Shown piece after piece: positions 1 to 10,129 of a DNA stretch of 40,345 nt. Both the position numbers and the translations under genes were made by a program. Source of the DNA: Winogradskyella sp. (GTDB taxonomy: Bacteria > Bacteroidota > Bacteroidia > Flavobacteriales > Flavobacteriaceae). The number at the start of each line of letters is the position of its first letter. Within the stretch, counting starts at the first letter, position 1. Where the stretch lies: contig NZ_JABSST010000020.1 in NCBI RefSeq assembly GCF_013213975.1, positions 1 to 40,345 of the forward strand. Reading direction: 5' to 3'. The notes under the pieces are model-generated. The model saw only the letters and a program-made list of their open reading frames with translations. It made no database searches and was not told the DNA's origin.

Positions 1-630
1 AAGAAAACTGTCACCAACTTCTGTTACAAAGTCGTACCAGTTTTGCATACTCATAGCTTCTGTTTTTTTGCAATAATCAAAAAATAATCCGCCAATACCA
101 CGCGCTTCTTTTCTATGTGAATTGTAAAAATACTCATCACATCGTGCTTTATATTTTGGGTAAAAATCCGATTGGTGTTTATCGCAAGCTGATTTACAAA
201 CCCTATGAAAATGTGTAGCGTCCTCATCAAACAAATAGTAAGGGGTTAAATCTTGTCCACCACCAAACCACTGATCTACGATCTGACCAGCGTTATTATA
301 CATTTCAAAATAACGCCAATTGGCATGTACAGTTGGCACCATCGGATTTTTAGGGTGTAACACTAAACTTAATCCACAAGCAAAGAAATTGGCATCCTTA
401 ACACCAAAGTAGTTTTGCATACTTTCTGGTAACTTACCATGAACCCCTGAGATATTGACTCCGCCCTTCTCAAAAACATTGCCGTTTTCAATAACACGTG
501 TTCTTCCACCACCACCTTCAGGTCGTTTCCAAATATCTTCCTGAAACATAGCTTTACCATCTATAGCTTCTAGTTTGGAAGTAATCGCATCCTGTAATTC
601 GTGTATGTAATTGAAAAATTTATCTTTCAA
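1..630 (-). CDS. hemF: Oxygen-dependent coproporphyrinogen III oxidase, partial (C-terminus runs off the window)
   Basis: Hand-translated minus frame from a TTG at 630: LKDKFFNYIHELQDAITSKLEAIDGKAMFQEDIWKRPEGGGGRTRVIENGNVFEKGGVNISGVHG...; HemF-typical RPEGGGGRTRV and QWFGGGQDLTPYY motifs. 210 codons remain open to position 1. Absent from the supplied ORF track. Confidence 0.93.
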   Translation of the reverse strand, partial: MKDKFFNYIHELQDAITSKLEAIDGKAMFQEDIWKRPEGGGGRTRVIENGNVFEKGGVNISGVHGKLPESMQNYFGVKDANFFACGLSLVLHPKNPMVPTVHANWRYFEMYNNAGQIVDQWFGGGQDLTPYYLFDEDATHFHRVCKSACDKHQSDFYPKYKARCDEYFYNSHRKEARGIGGLFFDYCKKTEAMSMQNWYDFVTEVGDSFL

Positions 631-636
631 ATCGTA

Positions 637-1167
637 TTATTTATAAAGTTCGTACACCTCCATATCAAGTGGCTGCTCACCAGGTGGTGTATATTCATTA
701 ATGCTCGTTTTTTGCCATTCAAAGTTTGTATTTGTTGCAACCTTAACACTACTAATATTGTCTTTGTGCACTATAATTTGCAATGTTTCTAAACCTAAAT
801 GATCAAAGGCATATTTAGACAGGTTGTCTATGGCTTTTATCATTAACCCTTTACCTTTAAACCTATATCCAATACAATATGCAAACTCACCTTGATTTTT
901 ATCCCAATCGAGTTCTTTGATATAAATAAGACCTGCTAGTTTTCGAGTTTCCGTTTCTTTTAAGGTAAAAAGAAACTCGGTTTTAGATTGAAATTGCTTT
1001 ATTTTTTTCTGAACAAATAGTTCGGATAATGTAGGTGTTAAATTCTGTTCGAGTGTTTTTGGGAAATAACGTTTAAAGCGATCGGCATTTACTATGCATA
1101 AATCCCATATTTTCAAGGCATCTCTAGCATGAATAGGATTAATTTCAAAACCGTCAAATCCAATCAT
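637..1167 (-). CDS. GNAT family (RimJ-like) N-acetyltransferase
   Basis: 176 aa ORF with the GNAT-like pattern GEFAYCIGYRFKGKGLMIKAIDNLSKYAFDHLGLETLQIIVHKDNISSVKVA. Confidence 0.85.
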   Translation of the reverse strand: MIGFDGFEINPIHARDALKIWDLCIVNADRFKRYFPKTLEQNLTPTLSELFVQKKIKQFQSKTEFLFTLKETETRKLAGLIYIKELDWDKNQGEFAYCIGYRFKGKGLMIKAIDNLSKYAFDHLGLETLQIIVHKDNISSVKVATNTNFEWQKTSINEYTPPGEQPLDMEVYELYK

Positions 1168-1949
1168 TAATTTAGTTCAATTTTATCAAAGGGTTCAAAA
1201 CCAATTTCTTCGTCGTCATCAAAAAGTAAGTCTACGGCAATTACCGAAGCTGAGGTTACACTCAAGGGTAATACGAGTATAATACCAACTACTGGAATCA
1301 GTAATAACAATAAAAAGCCTATACCATTTCCTATTGCCAATCCTCTATTTTGACGAATAAAAGCAACACTTTCCCTGTATTTAAAATGACGTTCTAGTGT
1401 GTAATCCATATTTGCGAAACCAGCATAGTACGCTTGAACTAAGAATAGCAACACCGTTGAAAAAATATTAATTACAGGAATAAACTTTAGAAGTAATATC
1501 GGAATGGTTAAGGTCAATTCTTTCAATAAATTTCTTAACCCTATTCTTATACCGCGAACTAACTGTTTGGTGAAATTTGTTTTGATATAATTCTGTGCAG
1601 GTTTACCGGTAAAATAGGCTTCAATTTTTTCGGAAACTGGACTCATGAATGGCGAAGACAAGGCCATGATGATGTGCTTATAGGATATTAAACCTATTGC
1701 AAAAAGCACAAAGCCAGCAATAAAAGTTGAAATTGCAGTAAATGTATCTTTACCTGAATCCCAAACCCAAATGCCTGCAATCCATTCTCCCAAATTATCG
1801 GACAAGGTATAGGCTGTTATAAATATTAAGGCAAAAACAACAATACTGATAATTACTGGAATCACAAAATACCTCCATAACTTCAGCTTTGAAATTAAAC
1901 CGTAAGCTCCTGAATATACTTGTAATCCTCTAATAATATCTTTAATCAT
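1167..1949 (-). CDS. EI24/CysZ-like integral membrane protein
   Basis: 260 aa, multiple TM segments; layout and motifs (LSSPFMSPVSEKIEAYFTGKP, LVQAYYAGFANMDYTLERH) resemble the EI24 family. Confidence 0.75.
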   Translation of the reverse strand: MIKDIIRGLQVYSGAYGLISKLKLWRYFVIPVIISIVVFALIFITAYTLSDNLGEWIAGIWVWDSGKDTFTAISTFIAGFVLFAIGLISYKHIIMALSSPFMSPVSEKIEAYFTGKPAQNYIKTNFTKQLVRGIRIGLRNLLKELTLTIPILLLKFIPVINIFSTVLLFLVQAYYAGFANMDYTLERHFKYRESVAFIRQNRGLAIGNGIGFLLLLLIPVVGIILVLPLSVTSASVIAVDLLFDDDEEIGFEPFDKIELN

Positions 1950-2016
1950 TTCTTCTTTTTTAATTAATCGATAGTTCTATTAAAAGAGACGCTTAAATAT
2001 AAAATCTGTTACTTTC

Positions 2017-3042
2017 TTAAGTATTATATTCCTTAACCGCATCAATAAATGCCTTGGCATGATCTAAAGGAATATTAGGTAAAATACCATGGCCTAAATT
2101 TACGATGTATTTATCTTTTCCGAAGTCGTTAATCATCTGGTGCACCATTTTTTTAATTTCAGATGGTGGTGAAAATAAACGTGTTGGGTCAAAATTACCT
2201 TGTAATGTTATATGGCCTCCTGTTAAATAACGTGCATTTCTGGCAGAACATGTCCAGTCTACTCCTAAAGCAGAAGCCCCTGATTTAGCCATTTCACCTA
2301 ATGCGAACCAGCATCCTTTTCCAAAAGCAATAACTGGTGCATCGTCCTTTAATGCATCTATAATTTGCTGTATATATTGCCACGAAAACTCTTGGTAATC
2401 CACTGGTGATAACATGCCTCCCCAAGAATCAAAAACCTGTACAGCATTACAACCAGCCTTAACCTTTTCTTTGAGATAGGCTATTGTAGTATCAGTAATT
2501 TTTTGCAATAATCCATGTGCTGCAACTGGATTTGTAAAACAAAATTCTTTGGCTTTATCAAAGTTTTTGGAGCCTTGGCCTTGTACACAATAGCATAAAA
2601 TTGTCCAAGGAGAACCAGCAAATCCTATGAGTGGAATTTCATCATTAAGTTTTTCCTTAGTGGCTTTAATAGCTTCATAAACATAACTAAGCGCCTGAGT
2701 AACGTCTGGAGTAATGACATTATCAACATCCTTTTGAGAACGAACAGGATTTGGTAAATACGGACCAAAATTAGGTTTCATTTCAACCTCAATATTCATT
2801 GCTTGCGGAATCACCAAAATGTCTGAGAATAAAATGGCTGCATCCATTCCGTAACGACGAATTGGCTGTACCGTTATTTCGCTCGCCAACTCAGGGGTTT
2901 GGCACCGTGTAAAGAAATCATATTTAGCCTTTATCTCCATGAATTCAGGCAGATATCGTCCTGCTTGACGCATCATCCAAACTGGAGGTCTGTCAACAGT
3001 CTCTCCTTTTAACGCTCTTAAGAATAAATCGTTTTTAATCAT
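2017..3042 (-). CDS. hemE: Uroporphyrinogen decarboxylase
   Basis: 341 aa; [16 protein letters not shown] and [12 protein letters not shown] are HemE hallmarks. Confidence 0.97.
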   Translation of the reverse strand: MIKNDLFLRALKGETVDRPPVWMMRQAGRYLPEFMEIKAKYDFFTRCQTPELASEITVQPIRRYGMDAAILFSDILVIPQAMNIEVEMKPNFGPYLPNPVRSQKDVDNVITPDVTQALSYVYEAIKATKEKLNDEIPLIGFAGSPWTILCYCVQGQGSKNFDKAKEFCFTNPVAAHGLLQKITDTTIAYLKEKVKAGCNAVQVFDSWGGMLSPVDYQEFSWQYIQQIIDALKDDAPVIAFGKGCWFALGEMAKSGASALGVDWTCSARNARYLTGGHITLQGNFDPTRLFSPPSEIKKMVHQMINDFGKDKYIVNLGHGILPNIPLDHAKAFIDAVKEYNT

Positions 3043-3071
3043 ATTGGATATTAGCTTTTGGCTTTTGGCCT

Positions 3072-3428
3072 TTAGCTGTGTTTTATTTTATTGATTAAAC
3101 TGTTTATCATTTTTGCCTCCTTGTTCAGAATTTCAAAAATATTTTTTAAATCCTTTTCAGAGAAAAAATTTAATTCTTGCGAAATAGTTAATTGAGTTTC
3201 AACTTCAAACAGCGAACCCATAGCAATCTCTAAGAAGCGCTTAAATTCAACTTCGCTGTTTCTACTGCATCCCTCAGCAATATTTGAAGGAATTGAAACA
3301 ACAGCTCTGGTTAATTGACTTCTTAAGCCAAATTTTTCCTCTGAAGGTAAATGTTGAGAAAGAATGTAGACTTGTTTGACAATTTCGATGCCATTTTTAC
3401 AAATTTCAAGTTGTCTAAAATTTCTCAT
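3072..3428 (-). CDS. Four-helix bundle protein (23S rRNA intervening-sequence / S23 protein family)
   Basis: 118 aa; family pattern [21 protein letters not shown]...[20 protein letters not shown]. Confidence 0.9.
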   Translation of the reverse strand: MRNFRQLEICKNGIEIVKQVYILSQHLPSEEKFGLRSQLTRAVVSIPSNIAEGCSRNSEVEFKRFLEIAMGSLFEVETQLTISQELNFFSEKDLKNIFEILNKEAKMINSLINKIKHS

Positions 3429-3467
3429 TTTATATTTTTCAAATAGCTAAAAACTAATAGCTAATTG

Positions 3468-5048
3468 CTATTGCACGTAGTGCATATTCACCAATTCTAT
3501 AACACTTTCAACTGTAGGTACTTTTGCGATTCGAACGTCTTGAAAGTAGTTTTTTGCTGTTTTTGCTGTGGTCTCACCAATACAAAAAGCAATACCTTTT
3601 GCTTTATTTTGCTTAATAAAACTATCCACTGTAGAAGGACTATAAAACATAACTCCATCTAAATCACCATCAATTTTATCAGCATCATATTTGGTTTGGT
3701 AAGCCTCTATTTCATTGACCTTAATATTTTGTTTTTTAAGCGTATCTGGTAAATAGTCTAAGCGTAAATCACTACAGAAATAAGTAATCTCATTACCATT
3801 AAGGTGTTCTACTAAATAATCTGCAAGTCTCGTCGCATTGGCCTCTGTATGGGTCACTTTTCCAATTCGCTTTTCAACCATACGCTTGGTGCGTCGACCA
3901 ACACAATATATGTTTTTGAATTGCAATTCAGGCGCCGAAAAGTTAGTAAGCAATGCTTCAACTGCATTTTTGCTTGTGATAATGACGTTTTCAATTTCAT
4001 TTCTAATGACGCTCTTTGAAATACGATTTAAACTAATTTTAATAGCATCGTTACTTTCTGAAACAACAGCATTATGAAACAACATGACCTGATCGTCAGT
4101 AAGTTTTTTTGTAGAGTAGATATTGGTTGCTTTATCACTGCGTTGAAGCTGGTCTATTAAGGTTTTACCGCCTTTACCAATAACATAGTCAGCACAGAAT
4201 TTAGCCAGATCATCATGCTTTCCTAAAGGTACTACTTTGGCAATTTCAATCTTTTTAGTTCCATCTTTGCTGAGAAGGACACCTTTAAAATTAACCTCTT
4301 CGTTCTTAATAAATGCTAGTGCGCCAATAGGTGCTGTACATCCACCTTCGAGTCTATTTAAAAACTCACGTTCAATAGAGGTGCAAATTTCAGTTTCGTC
4401 ATGATTTATTTTTGCGCAGATTGCTCTTACTTCTTCGTCGCTTTCTAAAGCGGTAATCATTATAGCTCCTTGTGCAGGTGCTGGAATCATCCAGTGTAAA
4501 TTAATAGCATTTTCCGGTCTTATACTTAAGCGACCAATACCAGCGGCAGCGAAGATGGCAGCGTTCCAGTTGGCATTATCTTCTAATTTTTGAAGTCTAG
4601 AATTTACATTTCCTCGTATCCCTACCACAGTATGTGTTGGGTAACGATTGAGCCACTGTGCCCGTCGTCTAAGACTTCCTGTTGCAATTACAGCATCTCG
4701 TGCTGATAAAAATTCTTCGTTATTTTTAAAAACGAGTGTATCATTAACATTGCCACGTTTTAAAACTGCGGTTTGTACGATGCCTTTTGGAAGAATAGTA
4801 GGCACGTCTTTTAATGAGTGCACGGCAATGTCAATATCTTCATTAAGCATTGCAATGTCTAAGGTTTTGGTAAAAATCCCAGTAATGCCAAGTTCGTAAA
4901 GCGGTTTGTCTAATACAATATCGCCCGTAGATTTTAGAGGTACTAAGGTTGTTTTATGTCCCAAATTCTCAAGCTGAGATTGGACGGTCTTGGCCTGCCA
5001 TAGTGCTAACTGACTATCGCGCGTACCAATGCGAATTACTCTAGACAT
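3468..5048 (-). CDS. hemC-hemD: Fused hydroxymethylbilane synthase / uroporphyrinogen-III synthase
   Basis: 526 aa; N-terminal HemC (IRIGTRDSQLALWQA, REFLNRLEGGCTAPIGALA cofactor Cys) continuous in one frame with a C-terminal HemD-like domain (VIITSKNAVEALL..., FYSPSTVDSF, CIGETTAKTAKNYF). Confidence 0.93.
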   Translation of the reverse strand: MSRVIRIGTRDSQLALWQAKTVQSQLENLGHKTTLVPLKSTGDIVLDKPLYELGITGIFTKTLDIAMLNEDIDIAVHSLKDVPTILPKGIVQTAVLKRGNVNDTLVFKNNEEFLSARDAVIATGSLRRRAQWLNRYPTHTVVGIRGNVNSRLQKLEDNANWNAAIFAAAGIGRLSIRPENAINLHWMIPAPAQGAIMITALESDEEVRAICAKINHDETEICTSIEREFLNRLEGGCTAPIGALAFIKNEEVNFKGVLLSKDGTKKIEIAKVVPLGKHDDLAKFCADYVIGKGGKTLIDQLQRSDKATNIYSTKKLTDDQVMLFHNAVVSESNDAIKISLNRISKSVIRNEIENVIITSKNAVEALLTNFSAPELQFKNIYCVGRRTKRMVEKRIGKVTHTEANATRLADYLVEHLNGNEITYFCSDLRLDYLPDTLKKQNIKVNEIEAYQTKYDADKIDGDLDGVMFYSPSTVDSFIKQNKAKGIAFCIGETTAKTAKNYFQDVRIAKVPTVESVIELVNMHYVQ

Positions 5049-6306
5049 TATTGGTAGTTTCTAGCTGAAAGATTTTTTTTATAAGTGCAATGCTCTCATC
5101 TGATGAGTTGCTATCTTCTCGGAGGTGATGCGCAAACTGATTTGTAATTTTCTGAATGAAATTATTGGTAATCAATTCGGCTTGGTCCTCATTAAAATCA
5201 GCAATCTTTTTACGTTGCGTATTTAATTCAGAGTTCTTCAAATCTGTCAGTTTATGCTTTATAGCCTGAATGGTAGGTACAAATTTAAGTGTATCTAGCC
5301 ATGCGTTAAATTCAGACATGATTTCATCAATAATAGCTTCAGCAGAAGGAATGAAAGCCCTGCGTTTTTCTATGTTGTCATCGGTGATTCTCGCGAGGTC
5401 GTCAAGATGAACCAGAGTAACATTGTTAAGCTCAGTCACATCTTCGTTTACATTTTTTGGAATAGATAAATCTAAAATTAATAAGGGTTTATTAGTAGAA
5501 ATTAAAGATTTATATACGGTTGGGTTTTGTGCTCCAGTAGCAACAACAACAATATCAGAATGATTTATTTCTTGCTCTAACTCTTCGTAGTCCTTAACAA
5601 TGAGGTTGAACTTACCCGCCACTTCTTCGGCTTTGTTTTTAGTTCTATTAATTAAAGTGATGTGTGAGTTTTGAGTATGCTTAACCAAATTTTCGCAGGT
5701 ATTACGGCCAATTTTTCCTGTCCCAAAAAGTAAAATGTTTTTATCTGATATATCCTGAATGTTGTTCATGATATAATGTACCGAAGCAAACGATACAGAC
5801 GTCGCACCAGATGAAAGTTCTGTTTCTGTTTTAATACGCTTACTTGCTTGGATTACAGAATTTACAAGACGTTCAGAGAAAGAATTTAATAAGCCTTGTT
5901 TTTTTGAAGCTCGAGCGGCAAATTTCAATTGGCTAATAATTTCAAAATCCCCCAAGATTTGACTGTCTAATCCAGAGCCTACCCTAAACATGTGGCGAAT
6001 AGCTTCTTTACCTTTATAAAGGTAAGCAACCTCTTGAAATTCTTCAACAGTACCTTTAGTATTTTCACAAAGCAGGTGAATTAATTGATAAGGATGTTCG
6101 GCAAAACCGTAGAGTTCGGTTCGGTTACATGTAGATATTAACACAAGACTTTCAATACCGTTAGCTTTTGCTTGATCTAAAACGGTTTGTTTTGCATGAT
6201 CGCTTAAACTAAAATGACCACGCACTTCGGCATCAGCTTTTTTGTAGCTGAGTCCTATGGCATAAAAGGATGTCTGCTTTTTCTGTTGCATTCGCTTATA
6301 TAACAA
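5041..6306 (-). CDS. hemA: Glutamyl-tRNA reductase
   Basis: 421 aa; catalytic LISTCNRTELYGFA and GSGLDSQILGDFEI motifs. Start may be the internal ATG near 6291 (MQQKKQ...). Confidence 0.97.
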   Translation of the reverse strand: MLYKRMQQKKQTSFYAIGLSYKKADAEVRGHFSLSDHAKQTVLDQAKANGIESLVLISTCNRTELYGFAEHPYQLIHLLCENTKGTVEEFQEVAYLYKGKEAIRHMFRVGSGLDSQILGDFEIISQLKFAARASKKQGLLNSFSERLVNSVIQASKRIKTETELSSGATSVSFASVHYIMNNIQDISDKNILLFGTGKIGRNTCENLVKHTQNSHITLINRTKNKAEEVAGKFNLIVKDYEELEQEINHSDIVVVATGAQNPTVYKSLISTNKPLLILDLSIPKNVNEDVTELNNVTLVHLDDLARITDDNIEKRRAFIPSAEAIIDEIMSEFNAWLDTLKFVPTIQAIKHKLTDLKNSELNTQRKKIADFNEDQAELITNNFIQKITNQFAHHLREDSNSSDESIALIKKIFQLETTNNV

Positions 6307-6487
6307 TTACTTGTTACTTTTTCCTGAAAAATTCTTTCTTAAAAGCAGAACAAAAGTAATTCTGTTAATTAAAAAAAAATAACGCTAGAAGAACTCAAAG
6401 TATCGTTTCTGGTTTTTTTGCTTAGTTTTTTAAAATAAAATGATATTTGTCATACTTTTACAGTAATAATGAGGGGTTTTTCACCTT

Positions 6488-7417
6488 TTGTTTAGAATGA
6501 ATCTAAATAATAATAAAATGAATTTGAAAAATTCTGGTCAAAAAAGTGTCGCTAGAGGAACTTTTGCTGAAACATTTATTGAAGATGGCTTTTTTGTGTT
6601 AACCTACAAGAACGATGAGAATACAGTTCAGATCCTTGAACGTGATATTGATAGTACATTTATTCAGTTTCATTTTTGCACAAAAGGTTCTGCTGCCTTT
6701 GTCTTTAATCAAGGAAATTATACCTTAAATATTATTGGTGACACCTCGTTATTACTTTATAATCCTCAACGCGATTTACCAATACATTTAGAGTTGCAAC
6801 CGCATTCTTGGTTGGTTTCATTTGTTATCTCGATTAAGAAGTTCCACGGTTTGTTTTCTCAAGATGCTAATTATGTCACCTTTTTATCTGACGAGAATAA
6901 AAACAAGAAGTATTATACAGATGGAAAGATAAATCCATCCATGGCTGTAGTCCTAAATCAGCTCATTAGTTTTAACCTAAACAGTTCTATTAAGTCACTT
7001 TACTTTAAGGGTAAAGTTTACGAACTTTTAAGCTTATATTTTAATCGAAGTGAGGATGCTGATATTGAACAATGTCCTTTTTTAGTCGATGAGGTTAATG
7101 TAGCCAAACTTAAGAAAGCCAAAGATATTATTATTGCTAATATGGCAGAACCACCAACTTTACAAGAGTTGTCTGAGCAAATCGATCTAAGCCTCAAGAA
7201 ATTAAAAGAAGGATTTAAACAGATATATGGCGATACCGTTTATGGATTTTTATTTGACTATAAGATGGAGGTGGCCAGAAAACTTTTGGAATCCGGAGAA
7301 CATAACGTTAATGAAGTGGGGCTAAAGGTTGGGTACAGCACCTCTAGTCATTTCATTGCAGCCTTCAAAAAGAAATTTGGGACCACCCCTAAGAAATATA
7401 TTCAAGCTGCTTTATAA
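6488..7417 (+). CDS. AraC family transcriptional regulator
   Basis: 309 aa; C-terminal helix-turn-helix (LQELSEQIDLSLKKLKEGFKQIYGDTVYGFLFDYKMEVARKLLE...VGYSTSSHFIAAFKKKFGTTPKKY). Divergent from hemA. Confidence 0.93.
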   Translation: MFRMNLNNNKMNLKNSGQKSVARGTFAETFIEDGFFVLTYKNDENTVQILERDIDSTFIQFHFCTKGSAAFVFNQGNYTLNIIGDTSLLLYNPQRDLPIHLELQPHSWLVSFVISIKKFHGLFSQDANYVTFLSDENKNKKYYTDGKINPSMAVVLNQLISFNLNSSIKSLYFKGKVYELLSLYFNRSEDADIEQCPFLVDEVNVAKLKKAKDIIIANMAEPPTLQELSEQIDLSLKKLKEGFKQIYGDTVYGFLFDYKMEVARKLLESGEHNVNEVGLKVGYSTSSHFIAAFKKKFGTTPKKYIQAAL

Positions 7418-7619
7418 GCGAATTATCATTGTTTAATTTTAATAAAAAAAATGAAAATATTCTTTAAAATAGATTTGTCATAGCTTCAACCATTTTTCTG
7501 TTTTCTATACATTTTAAAGCACAAAATAATTTTGTAAGATTACCAAATACTATAAGTGTTTTTGTAACCATGGTTGTAAATAATCAGATTATGGCCAATG
7601 TCGATTTCGTTAAAAATAA

Positions 7620-8850
7620 TTAAGCTTTGATTACGGTAATTAAAGAAAAACAAAATCGCTTCGCTGCGACCAGCAAATTTTATAATGATAATTTTAAGTG
7701 GAGTTTGGTAAATATGATATTTCTGAAATTCCTCTTTTTTGTTAACAATACTTAATTTTTGGAAAAGATGAGGTTAATTCTTTCTTTTTAATGATATCTC
7801 CAGGAGTATCCTCTAGAGTCGTATTATCCTTTTCGTTAGGTTAATAGATAAAACGACTAATCCTGACAACCGTTGGATATACACCATTGGTCATATCTGG
7901 ATCGAGGTAATATTTTTGACCAGCAAAGGCAAATTCTCTTAGGACATCGTAAGAGTTTATTTTAATGAATCCATCTGGTGTGGCATTCATTTTAAGTTCA
8001 GGATTAACAAAGAGGCTTTTTAGGTTAATTTTTTCTGTTTTGCTGTAATCTGTTTGTTCTGAGGTTAAAGCTTTAACGGTGTAACCTCGTTGACGAAGCA
8101 TTTTTATCATTCCCTTTTCAACTGATAAATGGGCTGCTCCAATACCTGTAAAAACAGATTTTTAGGTATTAACTCCGCCAATGAACTCACCATGTTTTCA
8201 TTTCTAATAAAGAGTGTATTTTCTCTGTAGAATTCAGTGTTTGCTCCTGCACTTATGCAATCTAATTAGATCTAAACTATGGTCACGATGTAAATTCTCT
8301 TGGATTAAATAAGGGTTTTCTTTAGCGTAGACCTTTTGCAGCCATGGATCTATATCTTTTTTATTTGCATTGTAAGCTACTTTTGTAGTTATGTAACGCG
8401 ATTCTGCTAAATCTTCTAGTCTATAAATTGGTTTTCCACTTTTCTTTCCTGCCTGAAAAATAGACATATCAAGATAGGTTTCTTCTTCAAAATTATCAGA
8501 AGCATTATTCTTTCGATATAAATAGGTATTCACAGTACCGGTGTCCATGCGTACTGAAGCACGAACTGCCATTTTCTCAGGATGCGTTAATTTAAACAGG
8601 TTGGTGTAAAACTCGCTTCTGTAATTATTGAAAAAACTATTCTCACCATGCATCCTACCATAATTAAGTCTTGGCCACGTTGATGGATCAGAGTCTAGAG
8701 CAATGCATTCACTTTCGTTAAGCGCTTTATAAAAGACATCGTCTAACCTAAAGGCTACTATTTTACTTACATGCATTGTGCTTAGTGGTAAGATGGCTCT
8801 TTTAAACCGTTATCAGTAATTTCCCAAAGAAGGCTTTGGTTTTTACGCAA
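7620..8850 (-). pseudogene. Decayed TraB/GumN family protein with C-terminal extension
   Basis: Hand-reading three minus frames assembles QSLLWEITDNGLKEPSYH / LSTMHVSKIVAFRLDDVFYKALNES... / AGANTEFYRENTLFIRNENMVSSLAELIPK / KSVFTGIGAAHLSVEKGMIKMLRQRGYTVKALTSE... / stop / NTTLEDTPGDIIKKKELTSSFP... / VNKKEEFQKYHIYQTPLKIIIIKFAGRSE. At least three frameshifts (about 8772, 8255 and 8162) plus an in-frame stop at 7841. ORFs 7841..8110 and 8234..8776 are fragments. Outer boundaries approximate. Confidence 0.88.
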
Positions 8851-9085
8851 TAAAAAACAAGTTATTGATATGTTTAACACGAAAAGTATAAGATTTTTTT
8901 ACCTGTTGTCAATGATTATGACTTATAACGATGTTTAAATACCTAAAACAGCCCTAGCCAAAATGTAAAACGCTTTCTAAAACTAAATTATTAGATATTC
9001 CAAACGATGATGATATAAATAAAACCAATAGTTATAATTAGTACTCATTGCCATTTGTGTTGTATTTTTGTTTTTGAAAAATTGA

Positions 9086-10129
9086 ATGATGAAAAAAGGA
9101 ATATTACTAGTAAATTTAGGATCACCAGATAGTCCAGAGCCTAAGGACGTTAAAAAATATCTCGATGAGTTTTTAATGGATGAACGCGTCATAGATCTTC
9201 CGACGTGGGCAAGGACAATTCTTGTAAAAGGAATTATTTTAAATACCAGACCAAAAGCATCTGCCAAAGCGTATAAAAAGATATGGTGGGAACAAGGGTC
9301 ACCATTAATAGTGCTATCTGAGCGTTTGCAAGAAAAGGTACAGGCTAAAGTCAATTACCCTGTGGCCTTAGCTATGCGTTATGGAAGTATGACGCTTAAA
9401 AATGGCATTCAAGAATTGGTAGATAAGGGATGTACAGCGATTAAAACTATCCCATTATATCCTCAATTTGCAATGGCAACTACAGAAACTATTGATGTAA
9501 AAGTAGACGATATTGTTGCTGAGTATTTTCCACAAGTTACTATTACGAAAACACCAGCATTCTATAATCGAGAAGATTATATCAATGTGCTGTCTAATAG
9601 CATAGCAGAACGGCTAGAAGGATTAGATTATGAACACATACTGTTCAGTTATCATGGTGTACCTGAGCGTCATATTCGTAAAAGTGATATTACTAATGGA
9701 AATTGTAAAATGAATGGTAAATGTTGCTTTAAAATGGGTAGTAAGCAGCATGAATTCTGCTATCGCCATCAATGTGAAATTACCACTGTAAATGTCGCTA
9801 AAAAATTAGGGCTTAAGAACGACACCTATTCTACAACCTTCCAATCCCGATTAGGTTTTGATCCATGGTTAAAGCCTTATACCGATCGAACCATTGAACG
9901 TATGGGTAAAGAAGGCACTAAGAAAATGGCTATTGTTACCCCAGCATTTGTAAGTGATTGTTTAGAAACCTTAGAGGAAATAGCAATGGAAGGGGAAGAA
10001 ATTTTCCACGAAGTAGGCGGTAAGGAATTTACTGTGATTCCATGTTTAAATGAACGTGACGATTTTGCTCAAGTTTTAGCTAATATGATTGAAGAATGGG
10101 CCGCTTTGGATGAAACAGTAGCCGTGTAA
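9086..10129 (+). CDS. hemH: Ferrochelatase
   Basis: 347 aa; GILLVNLGSPDSPEPKDVKKYLDEFLMD, SYHGVPERH, TFQSRLGFDPWLKPYTD; cysteine-rich insert NCKMNGKCCFKMGSKQHEFCYRHQC. Confidence 0.97.
   Translation: MMKKGILLVNLGSPDSPEPKDVKKYLDEFLMDERVIDLPTWARTILVKGIILNTRPKASAKAYKKIWWEQGSPLIVLSERLQEKVQAKVNYPVALAMRYGSMTLKNGIQELVDKGCTAIKTIPLYPQFAMATTETIDVKVDDIVAEYFPQVTITKTPAFYNREDYINVLSNSIAERLEGLDYEHILFSYHGVPERHIRKSDITNGNCKMNGKCCFKMGSKQHEFCYRHQCEITTVNVAKKLGLKNDTYSTTFQSRLGFDPWLKPYTDRTIERMGKEGTKKMAIVTPAFVSDCLETLEEIAMEGEEIFHEVGGKEFTVIPCLNERDDFAQVLANMIEEWAALDETVAV

Noticed and set aside
3838-4899. Plus-strand ORFs 3838..4077 and 4648..4899
   Set aside because: Antisense to the HemCD fusion; composition looks like frame shadow of the real gene.
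8983-9354. 123 aa minus-strand ORF overlapping the hemH start
   Set aside because: Opposite a clear ferrochelatase N-terminus; no domain signal.
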